A stretch of DNA of 64,000 nt, from positions 2,108,001 through 2,172,000 of the forward strand of contig NZ_CP017479.1 in assembly GCF_001761465.1 (NCBI RefSeq), read 5' to 3'. The position numbers and the translations under genes are program-made. This DNA is from Flavobacterium gilvum. GTDB taxonomy: Bacteria; Bacteroidota; Bacteroidia; Flavobacteriales; Flavobacteriaceae. The notes beneath the pieces are model-generated. The model saw only the letters and a program-made list of their open reading frames with translations, was not told where the DNA came from and did no database searches. Positions 8,851 to 16,308 of the stretch are shown here, in pieces (position 1 is the stretch's first letter; the number at the start of each line of letters is the position of its first letter).

Positions 8851-9837
8851 ATGGTAAATCAAATAGAAATATATAAGTCGTTAGACAATAAAATTGAGTT
8901 AAATGTAAGTCTAGATCAGGGTACAGTTTGGTTAAATAGACAACAAATTTCTATCTTATTTGATCGAGATATAAAAACTATTGGAAAGCATGTTAATAAT
9001 GTTTTTGAGGAAGGCGAATTGGATAAAAAATCAGTTGTCGCAAATTTTGCGACAACTGCTACTGACGGGAAAACATATCATGTTGATTTCTACAATCTCG
9101 ATGTAATAATTTCCGTTGGTTATAGGGTGAAATCTAAACAAGGAACTCAATTTCGACAATGGGCTACTCAGCGTTTAAACGATTATTTAGTTAAAGGCTA
9201 TGCTATAAATGAAAAACGTTTAAAAGAAGCCGAGAATAAGTTTCAGGAATTAAAACAGGCTGTTTCTTTATTAGAATCTATTGCGACGACAAAAGCTATT
9301 ACAGGGGATGAAGCCCAAGGCTTGTTGAAAGTATTAGGTGATTATGCTTTTGCTTTAGATGTCTTGGATCAATATGATCATCAAACATTAAAAATTGTAG
9401 AGTCGGATAATAGAGAAGTTTTTCGAATTTCCTATACTGAAGCTAAAAAAGCAATTGAAGGATTGAAAATTAAATTTGGAGGATCGCAATTATTTGGTAA
9501 TGAAAAGGACGATTCTTTCAAAGGTTCTTTGGAGACAATTTATCAGACTTTTGATGGTAAAGAATTGTATACAACTATTGAAGAAAAGGCTGCACATCTT
9601 TTATATTTTGTAACAAAAAATCATTCTTTTTCCGACGGGAACAAGCGTATTGCTGCTTTCTTGTTTGTTTGGTTTCTTGATCGTAATGCATTGTTGTATT
9701 ATCTAGGTAACAAAGTAATAGATGATAATGCCCTAGTGGCACTGACTTTGATGATAGCTGAATCAAAATCGGATGATAAAGACATGATGGTTAAGGTTGT
9801 TGTTAATTTGATTAATAATAGAAAAGTACAGTCTTAA
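8851..9837 (+). CDS. RhuM-family N-terminal domain fused to a Fic/Doc domain
   Basis: This 328-residue protein has two recognisable parts. Residues about 5-125 match the RhuM (virulence RhuM-like) domain, with TVWLNRQQISILFDRD, VVANFATTATDGK, YHVDFYNLDVIISVGYRV and FRQWATQRLNDYLVKGY, here given in pieces. After a helical linker, residues about 175-325 form a Fic/Doc domain whose catalytic loop is HSFSDGNKRIAA (His about 262). The loop follows HxFxDGNKR, intermediate between AMP-transferring Fic (HPFxxGNGR) and Doc kinase (HxFxDANKR). Such proteins may modify a host target by nucleotide or phosphate transfer and are often found in accessory regions. No antitoxin-sized partner gene is adjacent, so a two-gene toxin-antitoxin system is not supported here. 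Confidence 0.85.
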   Translation: MVNQIEIYKSLDNKIELNVSLDQGTVWLNRQQISILFDRDIKTIGKHVNNVFEEGELDKKSVVANFATTATDGKTYHVDFYNLDVIISVGYRVKSKQGTQFRQWATQRLNDYLVKGYAINEKRLKEAENKFQELKQAVSLLESIATTKAITGDEAQGLLKVLGDYAFALDVLDQYDHQTLKIVESDNREVFRISYTEAKKAIEGLKIKFGGSQLFGNEKDDSFKGSLETIYQTFDGKELYTTIEEKAAHLLYFVTKNHSFSDGNKRIAAFLFVWFLDRNALLYYLGNKVIDDNALVALTLMIAESKSDDKDMMVKVVVNLINNRKVQS

Positions 9838-9852
9838 AAAAAGTGTTTAAAA

Positions 9853-9879
9853 AAACAGCTCCAAATAAAGGAGCTGTTT
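9853..9879. terminator. bidirectional terminator
   Basis: A 10-bp perfect stem (AAACAGCTCC with GGAGCTGTTT) with a 7-nt loop lies between the convergent RhuM-Fic gene and the small secreted-protein gene. A/T runs on both sides can serve either strand. Confidence 0.75.
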
Positions 9880-9905
9880 CCATTTTTAATTAAAAAAAAA
9901 CCAAA

Positions 9906-10310
9906 TTAATTTGTTGTAGCGATATTATCATTTTTCATTTTCAATTCCCCTTTGTATACTTCGGCAATTGATTTTCTTGATAATGTTGGTACCTCGTGAG
10001 CAATGTCAATTTCGTGAGTTACTCTTTTTAAATTGGTTTCCACTTCGAGATAGTAAACCCCGTCAGGGAATTCCTCAAGACTGTAAGTTCTTTTGATGCC
10101 ACCTTTTCCGGTCACATATTCAGAATAGATTTCTTCATGATTGACGTCGTATATTTTTACTTTGGCTTTTTGAATTTCATTTACAGAAAAACTAATTATT
10201 TTGCCAGTTCCTTTTTTTACGTTAAGTAAAAAATCACCATCGATTGCATAGCTACTCATTGTAGTAAATGCTACTAAAACCACCAGACTAAATTTTAAGA
10301 TTGTTTTCAT
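9906..10310 (-). CDS. small secreted protein, beta-rich, sorting-domain-like
   Basis: This is a 134-residue protein with a signal peptide (MKTILKFSLVVLVAFTTMSSYA) and a beta-sandwich-like remainder. The stretch KVKIYDVNHEEIYSEYV, then YSLEEFPDGVYYLEVET resembles the type IX secretion C-terminal sorting fold (PxGxYxLxV-like turn), but it is followed by about 35 further residues and lacks the usual NP start motif. It resembles a common short Flavobacterium exported protein of unknown role. It is a single gene; no partner is evident. Confidence 0.6.
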   Translation of the reverse strand: MKTILKFSLVVLVAFTTMSSYAIDGDFLLNVKKGTGKIISFSVNEIQKAKVKIYDVNHEEIYSEYVTGKGGIKRTYSLEEFPDGVYYLEVETNLKRVTHEIDIAHEVPTLSRKSIAEVYKGELKMKNDNIATTN

Positions 10311-10439
10311 AATACTGTTGTTTTAAATTAGTAATTAATTGTCTGGTACTAAGGTAGTTTTGTAATTAAATAATGTGCACAACTCTATTTTCTGATTAGT
10401 GTTTTATTTTAACCTTTCGAAATCGTTGTAGGTTAATTT

Positions 10440-10472
10440 TTGGTAAAATAAGATTGTTTTGTGGTAAATTTG
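10440..10472 (+). promoter_or_regulatory. promoter of the AraC-family gene
   Basis: TTG (10440-10442) is followed after 22 nt by TAAATTTG (10465-10472), a full match to the Bacteroidota -33/-7 pattern. The predicted transcript start is about 10478-10480. This places the upstream in-frame TTG at 10454 inside the promoter and supports the ATG at 10496 as the start. Confidence 0.7.
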
Positions 10473-10495
10473 AATATATCCAAAATGCAAAACCT

Positions 10496-11368
10496 ATGAA
10501 AAAAATGAACCCCACACTCGAACTTATCACTCCTCCTTTTGGGAGTTCTTTTACGTATTCAAGTTATGTTGAAAATGCGAATTGTAAATCGGATTTGTGG
10601 CATTATCACCCCGAAATCGAATTGGTTTTTGTAAACGGCGGTTCTGGCAAAAGACAGATAGGGAGTCATATATCCTATTATTCAGATGGTGATTTGGTCC
10701 TTATTGGCAGTAATTTGCCGCACTGCGGATTTACTAATGAGCAAACGGGAAATAAAAATGAAATTGTTATCCAGATGCCTGCTGATTTTTTGGGAAGTGA
10801 TTTTTTGAAAGTTCCAGAACTAAAAAACATTCAGCATCTTTTTAAGAAAGCAAAAGGAGGGATTGCTTTTGGTAAAGAAACCATAAAAAGAATTGCACCC
10901 ATAATAGAAGAAATGGGAAATCGGTCTAGTTTTGATCGATTGTTAAGAATGATTAGGATTTTGAATGACCTTGGGGTAAGTGATGAATACACAATTTTGA
11001 ATGCCGAAGGTTTTACATTAGAAATGCAGGTTCAAGATAATGACAGGATAAATGTGGTTTTTAATCATGTGAAAGATAATTTTCAGGAACCTATACAGTT
11101 GGCTACCGTTTCGGGTATGGTGAGTATGACAACTCCTTCATTTTGCAGGTATTTTAAAAAAATGACCAATAAAACTTTTACCACTTTTGTCAATGATTAC
11201 CGTTTGGTTCATGCTTCAAAACTTTTGTCGGAGAATACAAAAAGCATTACCGAGATTTGTTACGAAAGCGGATTTAATAATTTTAGTCATTTTAATAAGT
11301 CCTTCAAAGCTTTTACCGGGAAAAGTGCTTCGCAATATCGCCATGAATTAAAATCAATAATGGATTGA
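10496..11368 (+). CDS. AraC-family transcriptional regulator with cupin sensor domain
   Basis: This 290-residue regulator has an N-terminal cupin domain (about 20-95: LWHYHPEIELVFV, then DLVLIGSNLPHCGF), the pocket that binds a sugar or other small ligand. At the C-terminus is a double helix-turn-helix AraC/XylS domain (about 190-288) containing SFCRYFKKMTNKTFTTFV, ITEICYESGFNNFSHFNKSF and FTGKSASQYR. The start is set at ATG 10496 because the promoter overlaps the upstream frame extension. The neighbouring gene downstream encodes an exported esterase, a plausible target, but no operator can be pointed to. Regulators of this subtype often control sugar catabolism; that is family knowledge, not shown here. 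Confidence 0.88.
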   Translation: MKKMNPTLELITPPFGSSFTYSSYVENANCKSDLWHYHPEIELVFVNGGSGKRQIGSHISYYSDGDLVLIGSNLPHCGFTNEQTGNKNEIVIQMPADFLGSDFLKVPELKNIQHLFKKAKGGIAFGKETIKRIAPIIEEMGNRSSFDRLLRMIRILNDLGVSDEYTILNAEGFTLEMQVQDNDRINVVFNHVKDNFQEPIQLATVSGMVSMTTPSFCRYFKKMTNKTFTTFVNDYRLVHASKLLSENTKSITEICYESGFNNFSHFNKSFKAFTGKSASQYRHELKSIMD

Positions 11369-11524
11369 TTTAGAAATATTTTTTATTATAAAATCAAGAT
11401 GAATTATATGTAATGTGCTGTTTGTTAATAATGTGTATTTTTTAGTTTTTAAAGTCATTAAAAAAGGATATCTTTTTTATTTTTAGAAATTGTATATTTA
11501 CTTTCTATCAAAATTAAAGAAAAT

Positions 11525-12382
11525 ATGAAAAAAAAGCTCCTTGTATGTATTGTGTTTATATGTGGAAACATTGGTTTGTCATTAGCTTCAACGGTAGATA
11601 CATTGCAAATTCCGAGTGTTGCTATGAATAAAACGTATCGGGCAAATGTGGTGTTACCGAATTCTTATGCCAAATCAAAAGTTCGATACCCGGTGCTTTA
11701 TCTTTTACATGGAGCATATGGACATTTTTCGGATTGGCTGTCAAACACTCCCAATAAAAATACAGTCAAGGATTTGGCGGATCAATACAATATTATAATT
11801 GTAATGCCGGAAGGAGAAACATACAGTTTTTATCTTGATAGTCCCGTAAACAAAGGGAGTCAGTTTGAAACCTATATCACCGAAGAAGTGGTGCAAAAAA
11901 TTGATAAAACATACAGAACCATTAATCAGAAAAAAGGGCGGGTAATAACAGGATTGTCTATGGGAGGTCATGGAGCATTATATCTTTCGGCCAAACATCC
12001 CGATTTGTTTTGTGCTGCCGGAAGTATGAGTGGTGCTGTAGATATGGGAACTATGTTGAATAGGCAGTCAAATGATCAAGTTGTTAAATTAATGCAATCT
12101 GTTTTTGGTGATCAAAGTAACAATCCGGATTTGTATGCCCAAAATGCAGTAATTGGAATGGTCGATAAAATAAAAGTAAATAAGTTGGCGTTAATTATTG
12201 ACTGTGGAGTGGATGATTTTCTTATAGAACCAAATAGAGAGTTGCATAGGAGATTGGTTTATGGTAAAGTTGCCCATGATTATATAGAAAGGCCGGGGTC
12301 TCATACTTGGGAATATTGGGAAAATGCATTGCCATATCAGGTTTTGTTTTTTAGTAAAGTTTTTAAAAGTAATGGGATTTAG
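11525..12382 (+). CDS. exported esterase family alpha/beta hydrolase (esterase D / XynC-like)
   Basis: This 285-residue protein has a signal peptide (MKKKLLVCIVFICGNIGLSLAS) and an esterase-D type alpha/beta hydrolase fold. The first strand reads YPVLYLLHGAYG, the oxyanion region. The nucleophile elbow is GLSMGGHGAL (Ser about 146). The acid lies in DCGVDDFL and the histidine in GSHTWEYW near the C-terminus, matching S-formylglutathione hydrolase, feruloyl esterase and acetyl-xylan-esterase-like proteins. The exported location favours a polysaccharide- or ester-side-chain substrate over formaldehyde detoxification. A TATATTTA near-consensus box lies at 11493-11500. It lies 156 nt after the AraC gene on the same strand and could be its target, which is unproven. 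Confidence 0.85.
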   Translation: MKKKLLVCIVFICGNIGLSLASTVDTLQIPSVAMNKTYRANVVLPNSYAKSKVRYPVLYLLHGAYGHFSDWLSNTPNKNTVKDLADQYNIIIVMPEGETYSFYLDSPVNKGSQFETYITEEVVQKIDKTYRTINQKKGRVITGLSMGGHGALYLSAKHPDLFCAAGSMSGAVDMGTMLNRQSNDQVVKLMQSVFGDQSNNPDLYAQNAVIGMVDKIKVNKLALIIDCGVDDFLIEPNRELHRRLVYGKVAHDYIERPGSHTWEYWENALPYQVLFFSKVFKSNGI

Positions 12383-12665
12383 TGAATGAAGCAATATGAT
12401 TTTTATTTCTTAGTAAAAATTTTGTGTAATCATATTTCAAATATAAAATTCAAATTTTTCAGTTTTAATAAGTGATTGATTGTTGTTGAAATATGTTTTT
12501 TGTTGAGATATATTAAAATGTTTTTTTGATAATGAATTCTGGTTTTCTGGCTTTTATTGTCTTAATATTAGGTGAATATTTGAATTGTATTTAATGAAAA
12601 CGCTGAAATATTTTTTTTGGCTTGATTTTTGAGGTATCTTTACAGAACTTTAAAACTTAAATAAA

Positions 12666-13199
12666 ATGAAAAAAATAATTACAATTTTAGCGGTTATAGC
12701 AATGTTTGGCTTTCAGGCTTGCGAAGGACCTGAGGGACCTCCAGGGCCTGCAGGGCAAGATGGGTTACTTGCCGAGGTATATGAGGTAACTAAAGTAAAT
12801 TTTGATGCGACAAATAATTATAACCCAATAATACCTTTGGTTCCCGCAATATTGCCATCTGATATGGTTTTAGTGTATAGGTTATCAGGATCAACTAACG
12901 GTAATGATATCTGGACAGCGCTTCCTGATACCTATTTTTTAAGTGATGGGACTCGTGATTTCGGATTTAATTTTGATTTTAGTATTAATGATGTTGCTCT
13001 CTATTTAGAGGCGAAAAATTTGGCTGGGGTTAGTACTAATTTTAGATTGAATCAAATTTTTAGAATTGTTATAATTCCTGGTTATGTTACAGGTAATACA
13101 AGTAAGAAAGTGAGTAAATCGAATTTTTCTGACTATAATGCTGTTGTTGAAAAGTATAATATTACTGAAAGTCAGGTGAAGAAAATAGACATACAGTAA
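12666..13199 (+). CDS. small lipoprotein with collagen-like start
   Basis: This is a 177-residue predicted lipoprotein. The signal peptide MKKIITILAVIAMFGFQAC ends at a Cys that would be lipidated, and directly after it come collagen-like triplets (EGPEGPPGPAGQDG). The remainder is a beta-rich domain of unknown function containing VYRLSGSTNGNDIWTALPDT. Short GPxGPPGP tracts right behind the lipidated Cys are a recurring design in Bacteroidota lipoproteins and probably act as a stiff spacer, which is inference. It is a single gene with a strong terminator behind it and a TATCTTTA near-consensus -7 box at 12635-12642. Confidence 0.7.
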   Translation: MKKIITILAVIAMFGFQACEGPEGPPGPAGQDGLLAEVYEVTKVNFDATNNYNPIIPLVPAILPSDMVLVYRLSGSTNGNDIWTALPDTYFLSDGTRDFGFNFDFSINDVALYLEAKNLAGVSTNFRLNQIFRIVIIPGYVTGNTSKKVSKSNFSDYNAVVEKYNITESQVKKIDIQ

Positions 13200-13217
13200 T
13201 CACTATTGAATGTATAT

Positions 13218-13250
13218 AAAAAAAGGAAATCTCTCGATTTCCTTTTTTTT
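13218..13250. terminator. bidirectional terminator
   Basis: The stem AAAAAAAGGAAATC/GATTTCCTTTTTTT with a TCTC loop has A and T runs that serve both strands. It sits between the convergent lipoprotein and TerC genes. Confidence 0.85.
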
Positions 13251-13315
13251 TGTGCTTATTTGATATGAAATGGTTTTTGTGTGATTATTGACTTTTGAAT
13301 TATAAAAGAAAAAAC

Positions 13316-14290
13316 CTATTGATGTTTGTTGTGATGCTTTTTGGTATCTTCTTTTTTGCTTATTTGCAAAGATACAATAACGCCAATTGCCAATGATAAG
13401 GCAATAAAACCTAGAGAAGCCCATTCCGGAATTTCGATATAGTCGTGTAGTAGCATTTTTAGTCCAACAAAACTCAAAATGGCAATCAGGCTGTATTCAA
13501 GATGACTGAATTTTTCGAGCATATTGGCAAGGAAAAAATAGAGGGATCGCAATCCAAGTATCGCAAAAATATTGGAACTAAATACCAAAAATGGGTCAGC
13601 AGTAATTGCCAATATCGCCGGAACGCTGTCTACAGCAAAAACCACATCCATTACTTCTATAATAATTAATGCCACAAATAGGGGAGTTGCAGCGTTTCCT
13701 CTTTCTGTTTTAATAAAAAAATGTTCTTTGTCGGTATGGGTTGATATGGGAATTATTTTACCTAAAATTTTATATATAATTGATTTTTTTGGATCAAATT
13801 CTTCTTCATCTTCTGAAGTGAATAACATTTTCATGGCTGTGAATAATAGGAATGCTCCAAAAACATAAGAGGTCCAACTGAATTTTTGAATTAACAAAAC
13901 TCCGAAGTAAATCATTATCCCCCTAAAAACAATTGCTCCCAATATACCCCAGAATAAAACACGGTGCTGGAGTTTTTTGGGTATTTTGAATGAAGCAAAA
14001 ATCAAAGCGATTACAAATATGTTGTCGATGCTTAGTGATAATTCAATCAGATAACCTGTTATGAATTTCATTGAGGCAACGGCGGGTTTTAGCCGGTCTG
14101 GATTCATGACATAATCGGTGGTGTATAGCCAGTACACGACTCCCGAGAATAACATCGAAATTGTAAACCATATTGCGGTCCATTTGCTGGCTTCTTTGGT
14201 GCTGATAACATGAGGGGTTTTATTGAAAACGCCTAAATCAAGCGCAAGAAATGTAAATATCAACACAAGAAATAATATCCAGACAATCAT
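13316..14290 (-). CDS. TerC family integral membrane protein (Alx/MeeF-like metal exporter family)
   Basis: This 324-residue protein has about nine hydrophobic segments and the TerC family motifs: an acidic LSLSIDNIFVIALIF segment, and the later IIEVMDVVFAVDSVPAILAI. These intramembrane Asp/Glu residues line the metal path in the family, whose better studied members (E. coli Alx and Bacillus homologs) export manganese. The C-terminal tail is charged and histidine-rich (KKHHNKHQ), possibly metal binding. A TACATTTG -7 box lies on the minus strand at 14324-14317, 27 nt before the start. It is a single gene. No yybP-ykoY riboswitch is evident in the short leader. Confidence 0.9.
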   Translation of the reverse strand: MIVWILFLVLIFTFLALDLGVFNKTPHVISTKEASKWTAIWFTISMLFSGVVYWLYTTDYVMNPDRLKPAVASMKFITGYLIELSLSIDNIFVIALIFASFKIPKKLQHRVLFWGILGAIVFRGIMIYFGVLLIQKFSWTSYVFGAFLLFTAMKMLFTSEDEEEFDPKKSIIYKILGKIIPISTHTDKEHFFIKTERGNAATPLFVALIIIEVMDVVFAVDSVPAILAITADPFLVFSSNIFAILGLRSLYFFLANMLEKFSHLEYSLIAILSFVGLKMLLHDYIEIPEWASLGFIALSLAIGVIVSLQISKKEDTKKHHNKHQ

Positions 14291-14316
14291 AATGTTTTTT
14301 GTTTTTTATTGTGCAG

Positions 14317-14324
14317 CAAATGTA
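14317..14324 (-). promoter_or_regulatory. -7 box of TerC gene
   Basis: TACATTTG on the minus strand fits TANNTTTG. No matching -33 TTG is found at the normal distance. Confidence 0.4.
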
Positions 14325-14436
14325 AAATTTGATTTTTTTAATTCGAGTTAATTAATTGTTTAAAGTTACTGCAATTTGTTTAAATAAAAAATTGGCCTGT
14401 TTGTCAATCGGATGAAAAAAAGGAATGTTCTTTTTT

Positions 14437-14497
14437 ACCATTAAGAGATTAAGAAAATTAAGTTTTCAGTCTTAATGAACCTTAATCTCTTAATGGT
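14437..14497. repeat. perfect 17-bp inverted word repeat (ATTAAG words)
   Basis: The arm ACCATTAAGAGATTAAG (14437-14453) is perfectly inverted at 14481-14497. Each arm consists of repeated words: ATTAAG-AG-ATTAAG-AAA-ATTAAG on the left, facing CTTAAT-GAAC-CTTAAT-CT-CTTAAT on the right. It lies in the spacer between terC and the GSII gene and is not followed by a T-tract, so it is not a standard terminator. Confidence 0.75.
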
Positions 14498-14578
14498 TTC
14501 AAGAAAATAAAAGAACTTTATTTTTTTTAAAACCTGCAAAATTTGGGTTTGTATTACTAACGGATAGTCATTATAAAA

Positions 14579-14609
14579 AAAAGTGCCTTCGGGTTGCGAA
14601 GGCACTTTT
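14579..14609 (-). terminator. terminator of the GSII gene
   Basis: A 13-bp perfect stem (AAAAGTGCCTTCG with CGAAGGCACTTTT) with a GGTTG loop lies 20 bases past the GSII stop on the minus strand, with an A run giving the T-tract on that strand. Confidence 0.85.
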
Positions 14610-14629
14610 GATTTATGATTTGCTTATGA

Positions 14630-15646
14630 TTACAAAACAGATTTAACAGTTTTGATGATTCTTGCAGCAATTTTGTATGGGTCACCGTTAGAAGCTGGTC
14701 TTCTGTCTTCCAACCATCCTTTCCATCCTTTTTGAACAGTCATTAATGGAATACGGATTGAACATCCTCTGTCTGATACTCCGTAAGAGAAATCGTGAAT
14801 AGAAGCAGTTTCGTGTTTACCAGTCAAACGTTGATCGTTGTAAGCTCCGTAAACTGCAATGTGCTCAGCAGTTACAGGACGGAAAGCTTCACATATTTTT
14901 TCGTAAGTTTCTTTAGAACCACATGTTCTTAGTACTTCGTTAGAGAAGTTTGCGTGCATACCAGAACCATTCCAGTCAGTATCACCTAGTGGTTTTGGGT
15001 GGTATTCAATATAGTAACCATATTTTTCAGTCAAACGATCTAGTAAGTAACGGGCAACCCAGATTTCGTCACCAGCTTTTTTAGCTCCTTTTGCAAACAA
15101 TTGGAATTCCCATTGTCCACAAGCAACTTCTTGATTGATTCCTTCAAAGTTGATACCAGCAGCGATACATAAATCAGCATGCTCTTCAACTAATTTTCTT
15201 CCGTGTGTGTTTTTTCCACCTACTGAACAGTAGTACATCCCTTGTGGAGCAGGGTAACCTCCAACTGGAAATCCTAGAGGAAGTTGAGTTTTTGTATCCA
15301 TGATAAAGTACTCTTGTTCGAATCCAAACCAGAAATCATCATCTTCATCATCAATAGTAGCTCTACCGTTTGATGGGTGTGGAGTTCCGTCTGCATACAT
15401 TACTTCAGACATTACCAAGTATCCATTGATACGTGTTGGGTCTGGGTAAATTGCTACAGGAACTAATAGGCAGTCTGAAGAACCACCTTCTGCTTGTTTT
15501 GTTGATGAACCGTCAAATGACCAGTTTCCTAATTCTGCTAAAGTTCCTTGAAAGTTATCGTGTTCTTCAACTTTAGTTTTACTTCTTAAATTTTGTGTTG
15601 GTTCGTATCCGTCTAACCAAATGTACTCTAATTTAATTTTAGCCAT
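14630..15646 (-). CDS. glnII: glutamine synthetase type II (eukaryotic-like GSII)
   Basis: The enzyme makes glutamine from glutamate, ammonia and ATP. The protein is 338 residues, the short length of the GSII (eukaryote/Rhizobium/Streptomyces) class, not the 450-470 of GSI. Recognisable features are the beta-grasp start (KIKLEYIWLDG), NWSFDGSSTKQAEGGSSD near the ammonia/glutamate site, FGFEQEYFIMD, GINQEVACGQWEFQ, DWNGSGMHANFS and the GVSDRGCSIRIP arginine loop. The start is at the MAKIK methionine (15646). The frame runs 14 residues further, but this extension overlaps the promoter-to-leader region. A TATATTTG box lies 40 nt upstream. It is divergent from a type III glutamine synthetase gene, so this organism carries two unrelated forms side by side. 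Confidence 0.92.
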   Translation of the reverse strand: MAKIKLEYIWLDGYEPTQNLRSKTKVEEHDNFQGTLAELGNWSFDGSSTKQAEGGSSDCLLVPVAIYPDPTRINGYLVMSEVMYADGTPHPSNGRATIDDEDDDFWFGFEQEYFIMDTKTQLPLGFPVGGYPAPQGMYYCSVGGKNTHGRKLVEEHADLCIAAGINFEGINQEVACGQWEFQLFAKGAKKAGDEIWVARYLLDRLTEKYGYYIEYHPKPLGDTDWNGSGMHANFSNEVLRTCGSKETYEKICEAFRPVTAEHIAVYGAYNDQRLTGKHETASIHDFSYGVSDRGCSIRIPLMTVQKGWKGWLEDRRPASNGDPYKIAARIIKTVKSVL

Positions 15647-15685
15647 AATATTATAAATAATTTGTTTTTTGATTTTTTTCTGCTG

Positions 15686-15693
15686 CAAATATA
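15686..15693 (-). promoter_or_regulatory. -7 box TATATTTG of GSII gene
   Basis: On the minus strand, TATATTTG lies 40 nt before the GSII start codon and fits the Bacteroidota -7 consensus. No clear -33 TTG is present. Confidence 0.45.
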
Positions 15694-15950
15694 AAATAAT
15701 TTGTTTTTGTTGTAAAATTAGGGGGTAGTTTTTATTTGTGTGTGTTTAATTTTTGTTATTACTGCATTTTGGTGGGGGTGTAATTGAAAAATTGTAATTT
15801 TAAGGAGGTATAATAATTAAATTCGTAATGAAGTTATTTGGGGGAATTAATGTTTAGTTAAGAATTTATTTACTATTGTTTAAAATCAAACTATTGAAAC
15901 TCTTTTTTTTGATATTATTACCAATGAATTTTGGTGCTGTTTATTATGGG

Positions 15951-16055
15951 ACTGAGTTCGATTATTATTTTTTAAGCAGAAATATTTAGAAAATAGGATT
16001 GTCACCAATATAAGCTCCATAGGAGCAAACTGTAATTTAATAATCGAGCTCAGGT
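15951..16055. repeat. degenerate copy of hairpin-core repeat (core deleted)
   Basis: The left end matches the outer end of the copy at 18589 (ACTGAGTTCGATTATTATTT, then AGCAGAA). The right end matches its other end (AATAATCGAGCTCAGGTT). The conserved boxes and hairpin core are missing, so this looks like a shortened relative directly abutting the next copy. Confidence 0.5.
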
Positions 16056-16223
16056 TTTTTTTGGATGATTGTAAAAAACAAAAATCTCTCTCTTTAGCCC
16101 CGACAGCAGTGAAAATCCTTGTATGCCGGGGTTCGGCATACAAGATTGCAACGGATGGCGGGACCAATGCCTACTGAAAATGCCTAATTCTTCTGCTCCA
16201 AAAAATAATATTCGAACTCAGGT
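16056..16223. repeat. dispersed hairpin-core repeat, copy 1
   Basis: The conserved box TTTAGCCCCGACAGCAGTG (about 16093-16111) and the box TTGCAACGGATGGCGGGACC (16146-16165) flank a perfect 11-bp hairpin (CTTGTATGCCG at 16118-16128, CGGCATACAAG at 16134-16144, 5-nt loop). The outer end TTCTGCTCC...CGAACTCAGG is the inverse of the outer end of the copy at 18589. It is opposite in orientation to that copy, and the two bracket the GSIII gene. Confidence 0.75.
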
Positions 16224-16260
16224 TAGTGGGTTCATTTACGGTTTGTTTGATAGAATGATT

Positions 16261-16268
16261 TATATTTG
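16261..16268 (+). promoter_or_regulatory. -7 box TATATTTG of GSIII gene
   Basis: TATATTTG lies 40 nt before the GSIII start codon. The same box with the same 40-nt spacing precedes the divergent GSII gene. Confidence 0.5.
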
Positions 16269-16308
16269 TATGAGTTTATAAAAAAATTATTAATTTAAGT
16301 TTTAACAT

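Noticed and set aside
9032..9058. 13-bp perfect inverted repeat with a 1-nt spacer inside the RhuM-Fic gene (CAGTTGTCGCAAA and its inverse)
   Set aside because: The bases encode the conserved VVANFATTA stretch of the RhuM domain, so the symmetry is explained by coding constraint; no independent reason to call a regulatory site.
8851..9837. Two-gene toxin-antitoxin system
   Set aside because: No small partner gene is found on either side; neighbouring genes are housekeeping or on the other strand.
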